NCBI GenBank assembly: GCA_965119665.1
Contig: OZ221974.1
Location: 1-64,000, forward strand
Source: Dialister sp900541485
Lineage (GTDB): Bacteria; Bacillota; Negativicutes; Veillonellales; Dialisteraceae
Direction of reading: 5' to 3'
Length of the DNA stretch: 64,000 nt
Below are positions 18,301-25,467 of this stretch, one piece after another (the first letter of the stretch is position 1; every line of letters starts with the position of its first letter). The notes beneath the pieces were generated by a model. That model searched no databases. It was not told the DNA's origin and saw only the letters and a program-made list of their open reading frames with translations. The position numbers were made by a program, and so were the translations under genes.

Positions 18301-21300
18301 AGTCTGTTATCGGGAGAATAGACGGAGAATTATCGTCCTATTATGTATGTTTGGAATTTACTCCGGATGGGCAGGTATGGTTTAAAACTGCGGCCAAAGG
18401 AACAAAAGAGGGGATACATAAAAAGATAGAGGAAAAATCCGCCGGGCGCCTTTCATCTTCTAAAAAGAAGACGCAGGGAACGACCGGTCACAATCTTTCC
18501 TCTTCTATCTCTACTATACAGAAAGAATTAGGAATCGTCAAGAAAAAAGAATATAATCAGCCTGTCAATGCAGATGTGAACCCTGACGAGAAAGTAAAAA
18601 TAGTAGACCTGACAAATACATATAAACCGGGAATAACAAAAAAAGAATTAGTACAATTGCTTAGAAACATGGCGAAAGAGGGAACAACATTTACATCGGC
18701 AGATGAAAAAGCCATTTTGTCAATTTTGCCCAAAAATGTTCGTCATGTCGTTTATTCAAGCATGAAAGATGTGCCTTATCGTGTACAAAAGGTACGAAAA
18801 CAAGGGATACAATCCATTAAAGACTTAGTGAATCACTCAGTTTTAATTGAAAGTACACCAAATACCAAAAGGATACAAAAACCTGATGTAGAGATGTATC
18901 ACCGATTCTATGTCCCCGTAAAAGTCGGGGGACAGGTATATGCTGTTCGCATCGTGGCAGAAGAGAGAAACGGCAAACTTAATTTGGTACCTAAAGAACT
19001 CACCTTATACGATGTAATCATAGAAAAAAGACCCATATCCGCACCAGGGGCTGGTTCCCCTGTAAATCGGACCAATGGGTCTTTCTCTACTGTCACTATA
19101 AAGGAAATGCTCCAAAATGTCAAGGATATGGAGAACATGCCTTATTATCAACAGAAAGAGGAATATGCAGGCGCTTATGAGGCGGAAAACAATGCTATCC
19201 ATATCTTCTCGGCAGGCAATGAAAGTACCGCTATTCATGAAGGAGCGCACTTCTTCCTTTCTACTCTTGAAAGACTTTCGCAAGATACTACCATTCCGGA
19301 AGAGGCAAGAGGGAAAATAGAAGAGGACTTATCTGTGATAAGAAACTGGGCGTCTTATCGTCCGGAGGTAATGAAAGAATACAGAGGGACGGCACTTTCT
19401 AAAGGGTTCAGAGAATACGAAAAGGCTATCAAAGAAAATCCTGACGATGAATCGGCAAAAGAAAGGTTTATGCAGGAACGATTTGCCCGCGGCTTTGAAA
19501 GATATCTTTTAACGGGGAAAGCACCGTCCAAAGAATTGCAAGGAGCATTCCGACGCTTTAAGAGTTGGCTTACCAATTTATACAGGTCTGCTATGAATTT
19601 AGGAAAAGCGGATGCACCGGAAGAGATGAAACAAATCTTTGATAAAATGGTGGCCACGGAAGAAGAAATCGAGGCATGGGGAGAAGAGGTCAAGGCAAGA
19701 AGTCTTGCGGAAGATATAAACAAGCTGAACAAGGCGGTTGATACGGAAAAGAGCGAGGCAGACAACATCAAAGAATGGCTTGAGAATATCAAAGAAACCG
19801 CCAAAGAAAAGGCACTTTCCCACTTCATGAAGCAATATAAGGGAGAACTCCTGACTCAATTCGACACGGCGGCAGAAGAAAAAGGCGGCCTTCGGGATCA
19901 GGCAAGAGAACGTATCCGGAATGAAGCGAGTGATATTTACAACATAGACATCATGAGAGAAAGCGGCGCCATAGATAAGAATATACTGCTTTCCATGATA
20001 CAGAGTATAGGCATCGAAACAGAAGAGGCATTTGATAAGAAGATAGAAGAATTGGGCGGACACTTGGAAGAGCGGGCAGAAAAAGAAGTACAGAAAGAAA
20101 GACAGAAGCTTATTGATGAAATGCTGACCGATGAGAACATAAGAAGCGGGGCAGAGTCTCTTCTTTTGTCTCCTTTGGGGAAAAGCAAATTGGCGTCCAT
20201 AGAAAACAAGGAAATCACAGGCCTTATCAAAAAATATATCCGTCAATACAACGCAGCACTTCTTTCGTTGGAAAATAAAGAACTGACGGAAGCACAGATA
20301 AAAGAGAAAGTCTATGAAATCAAAGAGAAATACGGACTTTTGACAGAAGAGGAAGTAGCGGACAAGACGCTCAAAGAAGAAAAAAGGACGGATGAAGAAG
20401 CAATCAAAGACCTCAAGGCAGAAGCAGAAACGCTGAAAGACAGGCTGAAAGAAATGACCGCCGGACTTAAAGAGGCAGCAGACTCTTTCCAAACTCCGAT
20501 GATGGCTCTTAGAAAAGAGGCAAAAGCATTTTTAGACGAGCAGACTGTATCCAAAGCGACTAATTCCGCTTGGTGGGAACGGAAGGCACAAACGGAAGAA
20601 ATAAAAGCATCGCAGGCGCTCTTTAAAAAAGATTTTGCAACGGCGGGACTTCATAAAAAAAGACAGATGGAATATGAGGCAATCGCTTATCAGGCAAAGA
20701 GAAATGAAGAGGCGGTGTATGCGGCCATACACGGGAATCCTAAAACAACATCTTCTCCGGTGGACAAAGAGGGACTGGAAAAGAGAGGTATTCTCGGTGT
20801 AGTAAACCGGATAGGAAGAAAAGAAAATCCCGTGCGTCTCTCGGAACAATCCCGCTATTTCGTAGAGCATATGGCTTATCAGTTGGGACTTACGAAAAAA
20901 GACGGCAGACTTCCTACTAGAGACGGTGAAAGTGTTTCGTTCTCGTGGGAGTGGCTTGCAAGAGAAATCAATCCGGAAAAGGCGCAAGCCTTTGATGAAA
21001 ACGGTGTACCTTACGTTGGAGATGATGTTATCGCTCCGTGGGCAAAAGCATTGTTTGAAGGGAACCGGGGAAGTTATACCCGCCTTCCTATGCAGGCGTT
21101 CAATGAAGTAATGGACGCTATGAAAGCGGTATATCGTATCGGCAGAAGAGAATATATGGGTAACTCCTTTGTGGACGAGAACGGAAAGGCAATGTCCTTT
21201 GATGAGGCCGCAGAGATTATCGTTAAAGAAGTAGCGTCTGACGGTCTTTCTCCTTATGAAAGGAAGGTAACCGCCACGACGGCGGATAAGGTAGTGGGTA

Positions 21301-23441
21301 CCATAGATAAAAGTGTTATGGAATTGGCACTGCCGGAAGTCCTTATTGGTCGTATGGGCAAGAAGGTATACGAACTTATCTACAAGCCGGTGGACAGGGC
21401 GTATAAACAGAAACGGGAGATGACCGAAGAGGCACTAAAAACACTGAAACAAATCTTCGGTGAAGGTTCTTTCTATACAAGAAAGGAATGGTACAGCATC
21501 CGGAATGAGAAAAAGTATATATTCGGCACGACAGAGAACGGCAAGGCTATCCAAAAGACAAAAGAAAACGTGTTGGCAATGGCTCTTAATTTCGGGAATC
21601 AAGAAAACAGAAACCGTATGTGCGAAACTTATTCGTGTGATGAGTCGCAGATAGAACAATTCCTCTCTGAAAATATGGAAGAAAAGGACTGGGATTTTGT
21701 AGAAGCCGTATGGAAACATATCGAGTCTTATTGGAAAGAAAGAAACGCCGTGCAGGTGCGGTTATACGGAGTCCCGCTCGGAAAAGAAAAGGGAATCACC
21801 TTTACCATAAAGACGAAAGAAGGAAAGACAAGAAAAGTAGAGGGCATGTATTATCCGATTTGTTATGATCCGGAGGCATCGTCTAAAACGCAAGAGCGGT
21901 CTATTGATGAGATTTTACGGGCAGATATGTCGGGCGGCGGCTTTGCCATCGGTATGGGTTCGACGAAAGCAAGAAAGAAAGGAAGCGGCGGACAGAAACT
22001 CCGTGAAGATTTAGATGTATATGTCAAGCATATAGAAGAAAGTATCAATCATATTACCTTGAGAGAGGCAACGGTTGATGTATATAAGCTACTTTCCCGC
22101 CGTGATGTTGCTGATGTGATAGAGAGAAAAATGGGCATAGCATATTGCCGGGAGCTTAAGCAATGGGCGCAGGACTCTTGGCATAATCCTATTGAAAAAG
22201 CAACGTCTTTTGACCGGTTTATGAATCGGATGAAAAGGAACTACACTCAGTCCGTCTTGATGTACAGACTGTCAACGGCACTTCTTAATGGAGCGAATTT
22301 GTCGTTGTATATAAACAAAATTGGTGCTACCCGTACGATTTCTTCTCTTTCCCGTTATTGGCTGACAACTCCCGGAAAGCGTAAAGAAATAAGAGCTTTC
22401 ATCTTGAAAAATTCGTCTATGATGCGGAATCGTGAAACGAATTTAGATGCGGACCTTGCCCGCGGAATCAATGTACCGTCTGCTAAAGGAAGAACGAAAG
22501 GAGCGGATCAAGTCGCAAGAGCAGCTGAACCGATAAACAGAAGAGGGTATCAGTTTATTGCCTATACCGACTCTATATTGTCTTGTCCTATGTGGTATGA
22601 AACCTATTGGGGAGAAATGCTGAAACAGGAAGCAAGCGGTGTCAATCCAGAACTCCGGCACGAGAACGCCGTTCTTGCCGCTGACAAAATGGTAAGAGAA
22701 ACCTTCGGAAGCGGTGAGGAAAAAGACAAGCCGGGCATTATGCGTCGGGGAAACATAAAGAATTTCATTCCATTTTATACATATACGAACCTTGTGATGA
22801 ATCAATTTATCCGTGGCGGTTATAAAATTTTTGACGGAGATATAAAAGGCGGCGTGAAAGATTTAGTGGGAACGACGATTTACTGGTGGATATTGCCGTC
22901 CATCATGGAAGCCGCAATCCGTCATGCGTTGGCCGCGGCACCGGACGGAGAAGATAAATATAATTGGTGGCAACGATTCGGATACGCTATGATATCCGGC
23001 GGTCCTATCGGTGGTATTCCATTTTTACGCGACGCTGTTCCGGCGGCATATGCCCATTTGTCCGGAATGTACAGTGATGACGGAGTCCCCCGTGCGTCGG
23101 GTCTTGAAATTATTGCAGAAACCGGAAAACTGCTACAAGCAATGATGTCTGATAAAAAAGACTGGACAGATGTAGGCAGGGCCGCAGGACGGGTTACCAA
23201 CAGAGCATTCGGATTTTCCGACACGGTATCTGATGGTTTTTGGACAATGGTGCGTGCGTCTACAACTGACACGGAAAGCACGGCAAGAGAAATTATAGCG
23301 TCCGTGCTACTCGACAAAAATCTCAAGAAGAAAAAGAAAGAGACAAAAAAAGGGCAGGTAAAAGATGCTCAAACAAGATACTTGGAGATGAAAGAGAAGG
23401 AAAGAAAGCGCAAAGAAAAGAAGAGTAAAGAACAGAAATAA
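15348..23441 (+). CDS. Giant phage polyvalent/ejection protein with BECR nuclease-like and HExxH peptidase-like domains
   Basis: A 2697-aa protein with its own ribosome-binding site (aaaggagc); its start overlaps the previous stop. Seen in order: helical N terminus; an Ala/Gly-rich hydrophobic stretch at about 285-335; helical region; a BECR/PBECR nuclease-like domain at about 930-1060 (SQVTHAVNEHIL, YYVCLEFTPDGQVWFKTA); an LPD3-like domain at about 1085-1240 (MYHRFYVPVKVGGQVYAVRI); a zincin-like segment with HEGAH (H1297, E1298, H1301) and a possible third ligand in ERFARGFERYL (about 1377-1386); coiled coils at about 1450-1800; and an LPD38-like C-terminal region ending in a Lys-rich tail. 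Polyvalent proteins are injected with phage DNA and act early in the host. Catalytic activity is inferred only. Confidence 0.85.
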   Translation: MNISDEVFYAGLEGKVALKKQDPGLVRQHISFTPFEETKKEDSSLGFSKDMGFMEAMRKVWNLQLNQEAPDEKLAVAEKVGNALGVSPQALVNDDELYKNCRLMYERQRNQAYLQNEKFSPQKVTELYPELSADDTVALTAATRDYVNVLKSRRLADAGTPIYQAEDSIVADFASVPGYLWNQTSSFAKTAYKAGEAQDNISEINYKNFMGELTDEDAEKKIAELLPAIEELHRQTENSYISKIAGEGIVTGLTMAKMTWRGGEEVIKHMGPAAMELYKVSENVIKPAATYAAAGGLAALGIAGAPAAAAVGVAAGAAGLVGLMGMSVYAGTYRVEAGSAYREYRMKKDAAGKPLYTQEECQNHAKRVGVINAAIETGAFQCVLSGVGKVFGKDAVMSIVKSESAREALIGAGRAAIANKSLYQGGKQFVETAVPEILEEGAQSAVANLDENVFGKRTHTTSEVWNDAVNAMIEAVPGVIALSIGGAGARGIGSYHAMRSVSKMELQEHKEEFKRSAEADMSRGLFEVREESVYDKTAPGTFGKVVQNQMDKNGKGTMYIDAAELSETEQGREALRGLIQKGVAKETEVMASIQNNSPLEIQSGVYFQKANASTGDIVSYYTTFEKDGATMASIKRHKEALKEAARIQNETVKQREEEAAQRIISEDFADKTDIEKDAMRSVLAKGMEDVGKSWREAKEEAVNAWIDMLGNREHVETIQRKQKEGGSEVSVIDFVGEGGQYETKRVSGNEGWYRDAFKKEGKMPSQRSIMDYDHNETVREMEAGGATKEDIDALNRYKEKVEALEGLEDYVKTLDNKHLTAKILLNKDTFDKVYTPFVEELEKGNEQVKKAAKDSALILSKMAETLSRAYGVAVEDIAASLCVNNEKVSGYGQAMFDVRKAGINNLSDFYKRIKDRKEKGEAPNKIKYTDKNGVTYAESQVTHAVNEHILNTEELSDIEKHIGEIYDCAISDWAQGEYKGRFNGKSVIGRIDGELSSYYVCLEFTPDGQVWFKTAAKGTKEGIHKKIEEKSAGRLSSSKKKTQGTTGHNLSSSISTIQKELGIVKKKEYNQPVNADVNPDEKVKIVDLTNTYKPGITKKELVQLLRNMAKEGTTFTSADEKAILSILPKNVRHVVYSSMKDVPYRVQKVRKQGIQSIKDLVNHSVLIESTPNTKRIQKPDVEMYHRFYVPVKVGGQVYAVRIVAEERNGKLNLVPKELTLYDVIIEKRPISAPGAGSPVNRTNGSFSTVTIKEMLQNVKDMENMPYYQQKEEYAGAYEAENNAIHIFSAGNESTAIHEGAHFFLSTLERLSQDTTIPEEARGKIEEDLSVIRNWASYRPEVMKEYRGTALSKGFREYEKAIKENPDDESAKERFMQERFARGFERYLLTGKAPSKELQGAFRRFKSWLTNLYRSAMNLGKADAPEEMKQIFDKMVATEEEIEAWGEEVKARSLAEDINKLNKAVDTEKSEADNIKEWLENIKETAKEKALSHFMKQYKGELLTQFDTAAEEKGGLRDQARERIRNEASDIYNIDIMRESGAIDKNILLSMIQSIGIETEEAFDKKIEELGGHLEERAEKEVQKERQKLIDEMLTDENIRSGAESLLLSPLGKSKLASIENKEITGLIKKYIRQYNAALLSLENKELTEAQIKEKVYEIKEKYGLLTEEEVADKTLKEEKRTDEEAIKDLKAEAETLKDRLKEMTAGLKEAADSFQTPMMALRKEAKAFLDEQTVSKATNSAWWERKAQTEEIKASQALFKKDFATAGLHKKRQMEYEAIAYQAKRNEEAVYAAIHGNPKTTSSPVDKEGLEKRGILGVVNRIGRKENPVRLSEQSRYFVEHMAYQLGLTKKDGRLPTRDGESVSFSWEWLAREINPEKAQAFDENGVPYVGDDVIAPWAKALFEGNRGSYTRLPMQAFNEVMDAMKAVYRIGRREYMGNSFVDENGKAMSFDEAAEIIVKEVASDGLSPYERKVTATTADKVVGTIDKSVMELALPEVLIGRMGKKVYELIYKPVDRAYKQKREMTEEALKTLKQIFGEGSFYTRKEWYSIRNEKKYIFGTTENGKAIQKTKENVLAMALNFGNQENRNRMCETYSCDESQIEQFLSENMEEKDWDFVEAVWKHIESYWKERNAVQVRLYGVPLGKEKGITFTIKTKEGKTRKVEGMYYPICYDPEASSKTQERSIDEILRADMSGGGFAIGMGSTKARKKGSGGQKLREDLDVYVKHIEESINHITLREATVDVYKLLSRRDVADVIERKMGIAYCRELKQWAQDSWHNPIEKATSFDRFMNRMKRNYTQSVLMYRLSTALLNGANLSLYINKIGATRTISSLSRYWLTTPGKRKEIRAFILKNSSMMRNRETNLDADLARGINVPSAKGRTKGADQVARAAEPINRRGYQFIAYTDSILSCPMWYETYWGEMLKQEASGVNPELRHENAVLAADKMVRETFGSGEEKDKPGIMRRGNIKNFIPFYTYTNLVMNQFIRGGYKIFDGDIKGGVKDLVGTTIYWWILPSIMEAAIRHALAAAPDGEDKYNWWQRFGYAMISGGPIGGIPFLRDAVPAAYAHLSGMYSDDGVPRASGLEIIAETGKLLQAMMSDKKDWTDVGRAAGRVTNRAFGFSDTVSDGFWTMVRASTTDTESTAREIIASVLLDKNLKKKKKETKKGQVKDAQTRYLEMKEKERKRKEKKSKEQK
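19027..19084 (+). other. Two-tier perfect inverted repeat inside the polyvalent gene
   Basis: AAAGACCCAT (19027-19036) is exactly complementary to ATGGGTCTTT (19075-19084). Nested inside, CAGGGG (19045-19050) pairs with CCCCTG (19057-19062). It encodes the linker between the LPD3-like domain and the metallopeptidase-like domain. The outer arm ends in TCTTTCTCT, so it resembles a terminator, but lies about 3.7 kb into an 8-kb gene. Confidence 0.6.
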
Positions 23442-23445
23442 AGAA

Positions 23446-23476
23446 AGGCCCTGACAGATTTTGTTGGGGCTTCTTT
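23446..23476 (+). terminator. Probable intrinsic terminator after the polyvalent gene
   Basis: An imperfect stem pairs AGGCCCTGACA with TGTTGGGGCTT around a short AT-rich loop and is followed by a broken T run. It lies between the ejection gene and the endolysin, which has its own strong ribosome-binding site. Confidence 0.5.
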
Positions 23477-23511
23477 CTTGAAATCGTATTTTAGGTAAAG
23501 AGGAGCATAAC

Positions 23512-24090
23512 ATGAAAGGAATAGACGTTTCTGAAAACAATGGAGTCGTTGATTGGCAGGCAGTAAAGGACGCAGGAATTGAATTTGCAATTATACGTAT
23601 TGGATATGGAAAGTTTAATTTAGACAGTAGGTTTATCGAAAATGTCAATGGCGCCTTAGATGTCGGTTTAAAGGTAGGAGTATATCATTATTCCTATGCA
23701 TTATCTGATGACATGGCAGGCGTTGAAGCACGGTTTGTTGCAGATACTATCTTTGATTGTGGATTAGAAAACAAGCTTGAAATGGGCGTGTGGTTTGATA
23801 TGGAGGATGCTGACGGTTATAAAGAACGTCACGGTGTCACTGACAGACAAGAATTGACGAATATGTGCAGTGTCTTTATTAACCGGATGTGGGAAGAGGG
23901 GTTTGATTATGTAGGGTTGTATGCTAATTATGATTGGCTGACGAATGTTTTGTATATGGATCAACTTGATGTAGCAGTATGGGCAGCACAATATAATCCC
24001 ACTTGCGATTATGATGAGGCGGATATATGGCAGTATACCGATAGCCTTGAAATTGACGGCAAGTATTTTGACGGTAATGTTTCTTTATAG
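23512..24090 (+). CDS. Phage endolysin, glycoside hydrolase family 25 lysozyme
   Basis: A 192-aa protein preceded by aaagaggag. It begins MKGIDVSENNGVVDWQAVKD, the standard GH25 start with an early active-site Asp (D5). The catalytic pair is in the D-x-E motif WFDMED (D96, E98). Other family parts are AIIRIGYG, VGVYHYSYA, VGLYANYDWL and AVWAAQYNP, and the fold closes with IWQYTDS. It hydrolyses the MurNAc-GlcNAc bond of peptidoglycan during lysis. It is a single catalytic domain with no cell-wall-binding domain and no signal peptide, so release depends on the holin. The spanin-like ORFs follow. Confidence 0.93.
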   Translation: MKGIDVSENNGVVDWQAVKDAGIEFAIIRIGYGKFNLDSRFIENVNGALDVGLKVGVYHYSYALSDDMAGVEARFVADTIFDCGLENKLEMGVWFDMEDADGYKERHGVTDRQELTNMCSVFINRMWEEGFDYVGLYANYDWLTNVLYMDQLDVAVWAAQYNPTCDYDEADIWQYTDSLEIDGKYFDGNVSL

Positions 24091-24098
24091 AGGTAAAA

Positions 24099-24443
24099 AT
24101 GAATGATAAAAAAGAAACTATCCTTATGTTTGTGTTTGTTGCTTCTTTCTTTATTGCCGTGTGGTTCTTATGCACGGGCAGAAGCACAGTACATGATATA
24201 CGAGTCGGAGCTGACGGCATTAGAAGAGAACTTGACAACGCTCGAACGAAACAACAAAAGCAATCAGAAACTCTTGGCGAAGCAGAAAGAGCAACTGGAG
24301 CAAGCAGAGAAAGAATTACAGATAGCAAACGATTTAATCAAGAAATCGCAGATACAGAACGAGAGAACGCAGAAATCATTGCAGAGTGCAGAAATATTCT
24401 TAGAACGGTACGAAAAAGAGGCAGCGCACAAAATCAGAATTAA
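24099..24443 (+). CDS. Spanin-like protein A (i-spanin topology), overlapping ORF B
   Basis: A 114-aa ORF whose ATG follows aggtaaaa after the endolysin stop. The N terminus has one transmembrane segment (ILMFVFVASFFIAVWFL, residues about 8-25). A hydrophilic, helix-prone periplasmic part with many E, R and Q follows (RRELDNARTKQQKQSETLGE). That is the topology of Rz-type inner-membrane spanins. It shares 341 bases with ORF B, whose ATG is only 4 bases downstream in another frame. Spanins destroy the outer membrane at lysis, so their presence fits a diderm host. Both frames encode plausible envelope proteins. No family match is claimed. Confidence 0.6.
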   Translation: MNDKKETILMFVFVASFFIAVWFLCTGRSTVHDIRVGADGIRRELDNARTKQQKQSETLGEAERATGASRERITDSKRFNQEIADTERENAEIIAECRNILRTVRKRGSAQNQN

Positions 24444-24507
24444 AACACGGCAGCGAAATATGTGGATCCTCATCAGTGCCGGTTTAGCATACTTGGCAAT
24501 TAGATAG
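24103..24507 (+). CDS. Spanin-like protein B (signal peptide, coiled coil, C-terminal membrane segment), overlapping ORF A
   Basis: A 134-aa ORF in a different frame from ORF A, starting 4 bases later and using the same ribosome-binding site. It has a signal sequence (KKKLSLCLCLLLLSLLPCG), with either a non-standard lipobox-like LLPC (C20) or a signal-peptidase site after ARA. A long clear coiled coil covers residues about 35-110 (ELTALEENLTTLERNN and onward), with a short C-terminal membrane segment (MWILISAGLAYLAI). An N-terminal lipid anchor plus C-terminal transmembrane segment is the topology of single-molecule spanins (phage T1 gp11 type). The coiled coil argues strongly that this frame is real. 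Confidence 0.68.
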   Translation: MIKKKLSLCLCLLLLSLLPCGSYARAEAQYMIYESELTALEENLTTLERNNKSNQKLLAKQKEQLEQAEKELQIANDLIKKSQIQNERTQKSLQSAEIFLERYEKEAAHKIRIKTRQRNMWILISAGLAYLAIR

Positions 24508-24508
24508 A

Positions 24509-24621
24509 TTTGATTTTGCAACCTTGTAAATCAAAAAAGGTGGAAACGTTCATTGTTTTTTATGGATTTAAAAGCCGGTCAATTTTAAAATCACCGTTGC
24601 AAAAAGTCACACTTTTGCAAC
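24509..24621. repeat. TTTTGCAAC repeats and inverted repeats next to the attachment site
   Basis: TTTTGCAAC occurs at 24514-24522 and 24613-24621, with its inverse GTTGCAAAA at 24596-24604; the last two form a hairpin. A separate perfect 8-bp inverted repeat (TTTGATTT 24509-24516, AAATCAAA 24528-24535) follows the spanin stop. The cluster lies 85-190 bases inside the prophage from the tRNA-derived site, where integrase arm sites are often found. The rest of 24,622-24,704 shows no gene. Function is inferred from position only. Confidence 0.4.
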
Positions 24622-24704
24622 AGCTTGCAGATTTTTGGGTAAATTTTAGAAACAAAAAGTAAGTAAAAATCGAATAAATCAGTGTCTGTAAATGCCCTTG
24701 AAAA

Positions 24705-24760
24705 ACTCAAAATCTGCCGATAGCAATATCGTGTGGGTTCAAGTCCCACCTCCGGCACCA
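24705..24760 (+). other. Prophage attachment site: 3' half of tRNA-Leu(CAA)
   Basis: The 56 bases read as the anticodon loop (CTCAAAA, anticodon CAA), the class II variable arm (CCGATAGCAATATCG, roughly), the T arm (GTGGG TTCAAGT CCCAC) and the acceptor strand CTCCGGC with A and CCA. The matching 5' half (expected to begin GCCGGAG) is absent; phage DNA lies there instead. This is the usual mark of a phage integrated in a tRNA gene, where the 3' end is duplicated at the far junction. The intact tRNA-Leu should sit at the other, left end outside the window. The exact core length needs that sequence. Confidence 0.82.
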
Positions 24761-24763
24761 TAT

Positions 24764-24811
24764 AAAAAACCCCGATAGTATCAATTGAAATTTACTGTCT
24801 GGGTTTTTAAT
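24764..24811 (+). terminator. Terminator of the disrupted tRNA-Leu
   Basis: AAAAACCCCGATAGTA and TACTGTCTGGGTTTTT pair in 14 of 16 positions, with a T-rich end. It directly follows the tRNA 3' half, so it is probably the original tRNA-Leu terminator left behind on the host side of the junction. Confidence 0.75.
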
Positions 24812-24975
24812 TTTGCCTAAACCACTTATCCATTTTGTTTTTGGTGCAATATCATGCACTAAAAATATTCAAGAAAAGTGATGTAAATCCTTTTGACTCA
24901 TCGTTATTTTATTTGATAACTTCATAAAAAAGGATAACAAGAAACAAATCTAATACCCGAGAAAGGATTAAAGCT

Positions 24976-25179
24976 ATGAAAATAGATGATAGTTGGTGGA
25001 AAAAGAAAGCAAAAATAAAAGCTACAAATGATAAAATATTTATTGGTAGGATTGATGACATCACGGGTAAAGAAGACAATGACGAAACCGGGAAAGATTC
25101 TTTGACACTTTATGACGGTAAGGATTATATATTTTTCAGTGATGATGAGATAGCAAGCATTGAGATTATAGAAGAATAA
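24976..25179 (+). CDS. Small hypothetical acidic protein
   Basis: A 67-aa ORF with a plausible ribosome-binding site (gagaaagga). The sequence MKIDDSWWKKKAKIKATNDK, then IFIGRIDDITGKED and a C-terminal YIFFSDDEIASIEIIEE, suggests a small beta-barrel of SH3/Sm-like style with a strongly acidic C terminus. No family is recognised with certainty. It lies just outside the attachment site with its own terminator, so it is host DNA or a remnant of another element. A weak promoter (TTGACT 24893-24898, GATAAC 24915-24920) lies upstream. Nothing else is seen between 24,812 and 24,975. Confidence 0.6.
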   Translation: MKIDDSWWKKKAKIKATNDKIFIGRIDDITGKEDNDETGKDSLTLYDGKDYIFFSDDEIASIEIIEE

Positions 25180-25180
25180 A

Positions 25181-25209
25181 AAACCACGGTATAAAAGCCG
25201 TGCTTTTTT
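25181..25209 (+). terminator. Intrinsic terminator after the small hypothetical gene
   Basis: CACGG (25185-25189) pairs with CCGTG (25198-25202), followed by C and six Ts. A second, weaker stem (AGCAT with GGTGCT, about 25228-25246) follows and resembles the phage terminator at 1427. Confidence 0.75.
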
Positions 25210-25398
25210 GTGAAAGCCTTAGCTAATCAGCATTTGAAAGGGTGCTTTTATATTGGTTGCTGAGGAGAAGCATCTGAGTATTTTTTCTATATAGGGAGAA
25301 TGGATAATCTTAGATGAATTTTAACAGTGAAGCAGTTAAATGTAATGAGAAAGATGTGTGGAAGATGAAAGCATCTGATTTATACAATTGAGAAAGCT

Positions 25399-25428
25399 TT
25401 GTCTTATAAAATGATTCTATGGTAAAAT
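25399..25428 (+). promoter_or_regulatory. Candidate promoter for thrC
   Basis: TTGTCT (25399-25404) and TAAAAT (25423-25428) are 18 bases apart, about 40 bases upstream of the thrC start. No T-box or other riboswitch fold is visible between 25,210 and 25,467. Confidence 0.45.
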
Positions 25429-25467
25429 GACATAATACTACTAGGATTTAATTTATGGGAGGTTTTT

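Noticed and set aside
19599..20492. 297-codon minus-strand ORF opposite the coiled-coil region
   Set aside because: Composition (Phe and Leu runs) is the mirror of Lys/Glu-rich codons on the plus strand; no signals.
1..24760. Diversity-generating retroelement, expected by analogy with BPP-1
   Set aside because: No reverse transcriptase, template repeat or C-type-lectin variable region is visible; only the structural genes share that lineage. It could still exist left of the window.
25314..25391. About 25-codon ORF upstream of thrC
   Set aside because: Too short, no ribosome-binding site of quality and no recognisable leader-peptide features such as Thr/Ile runs.
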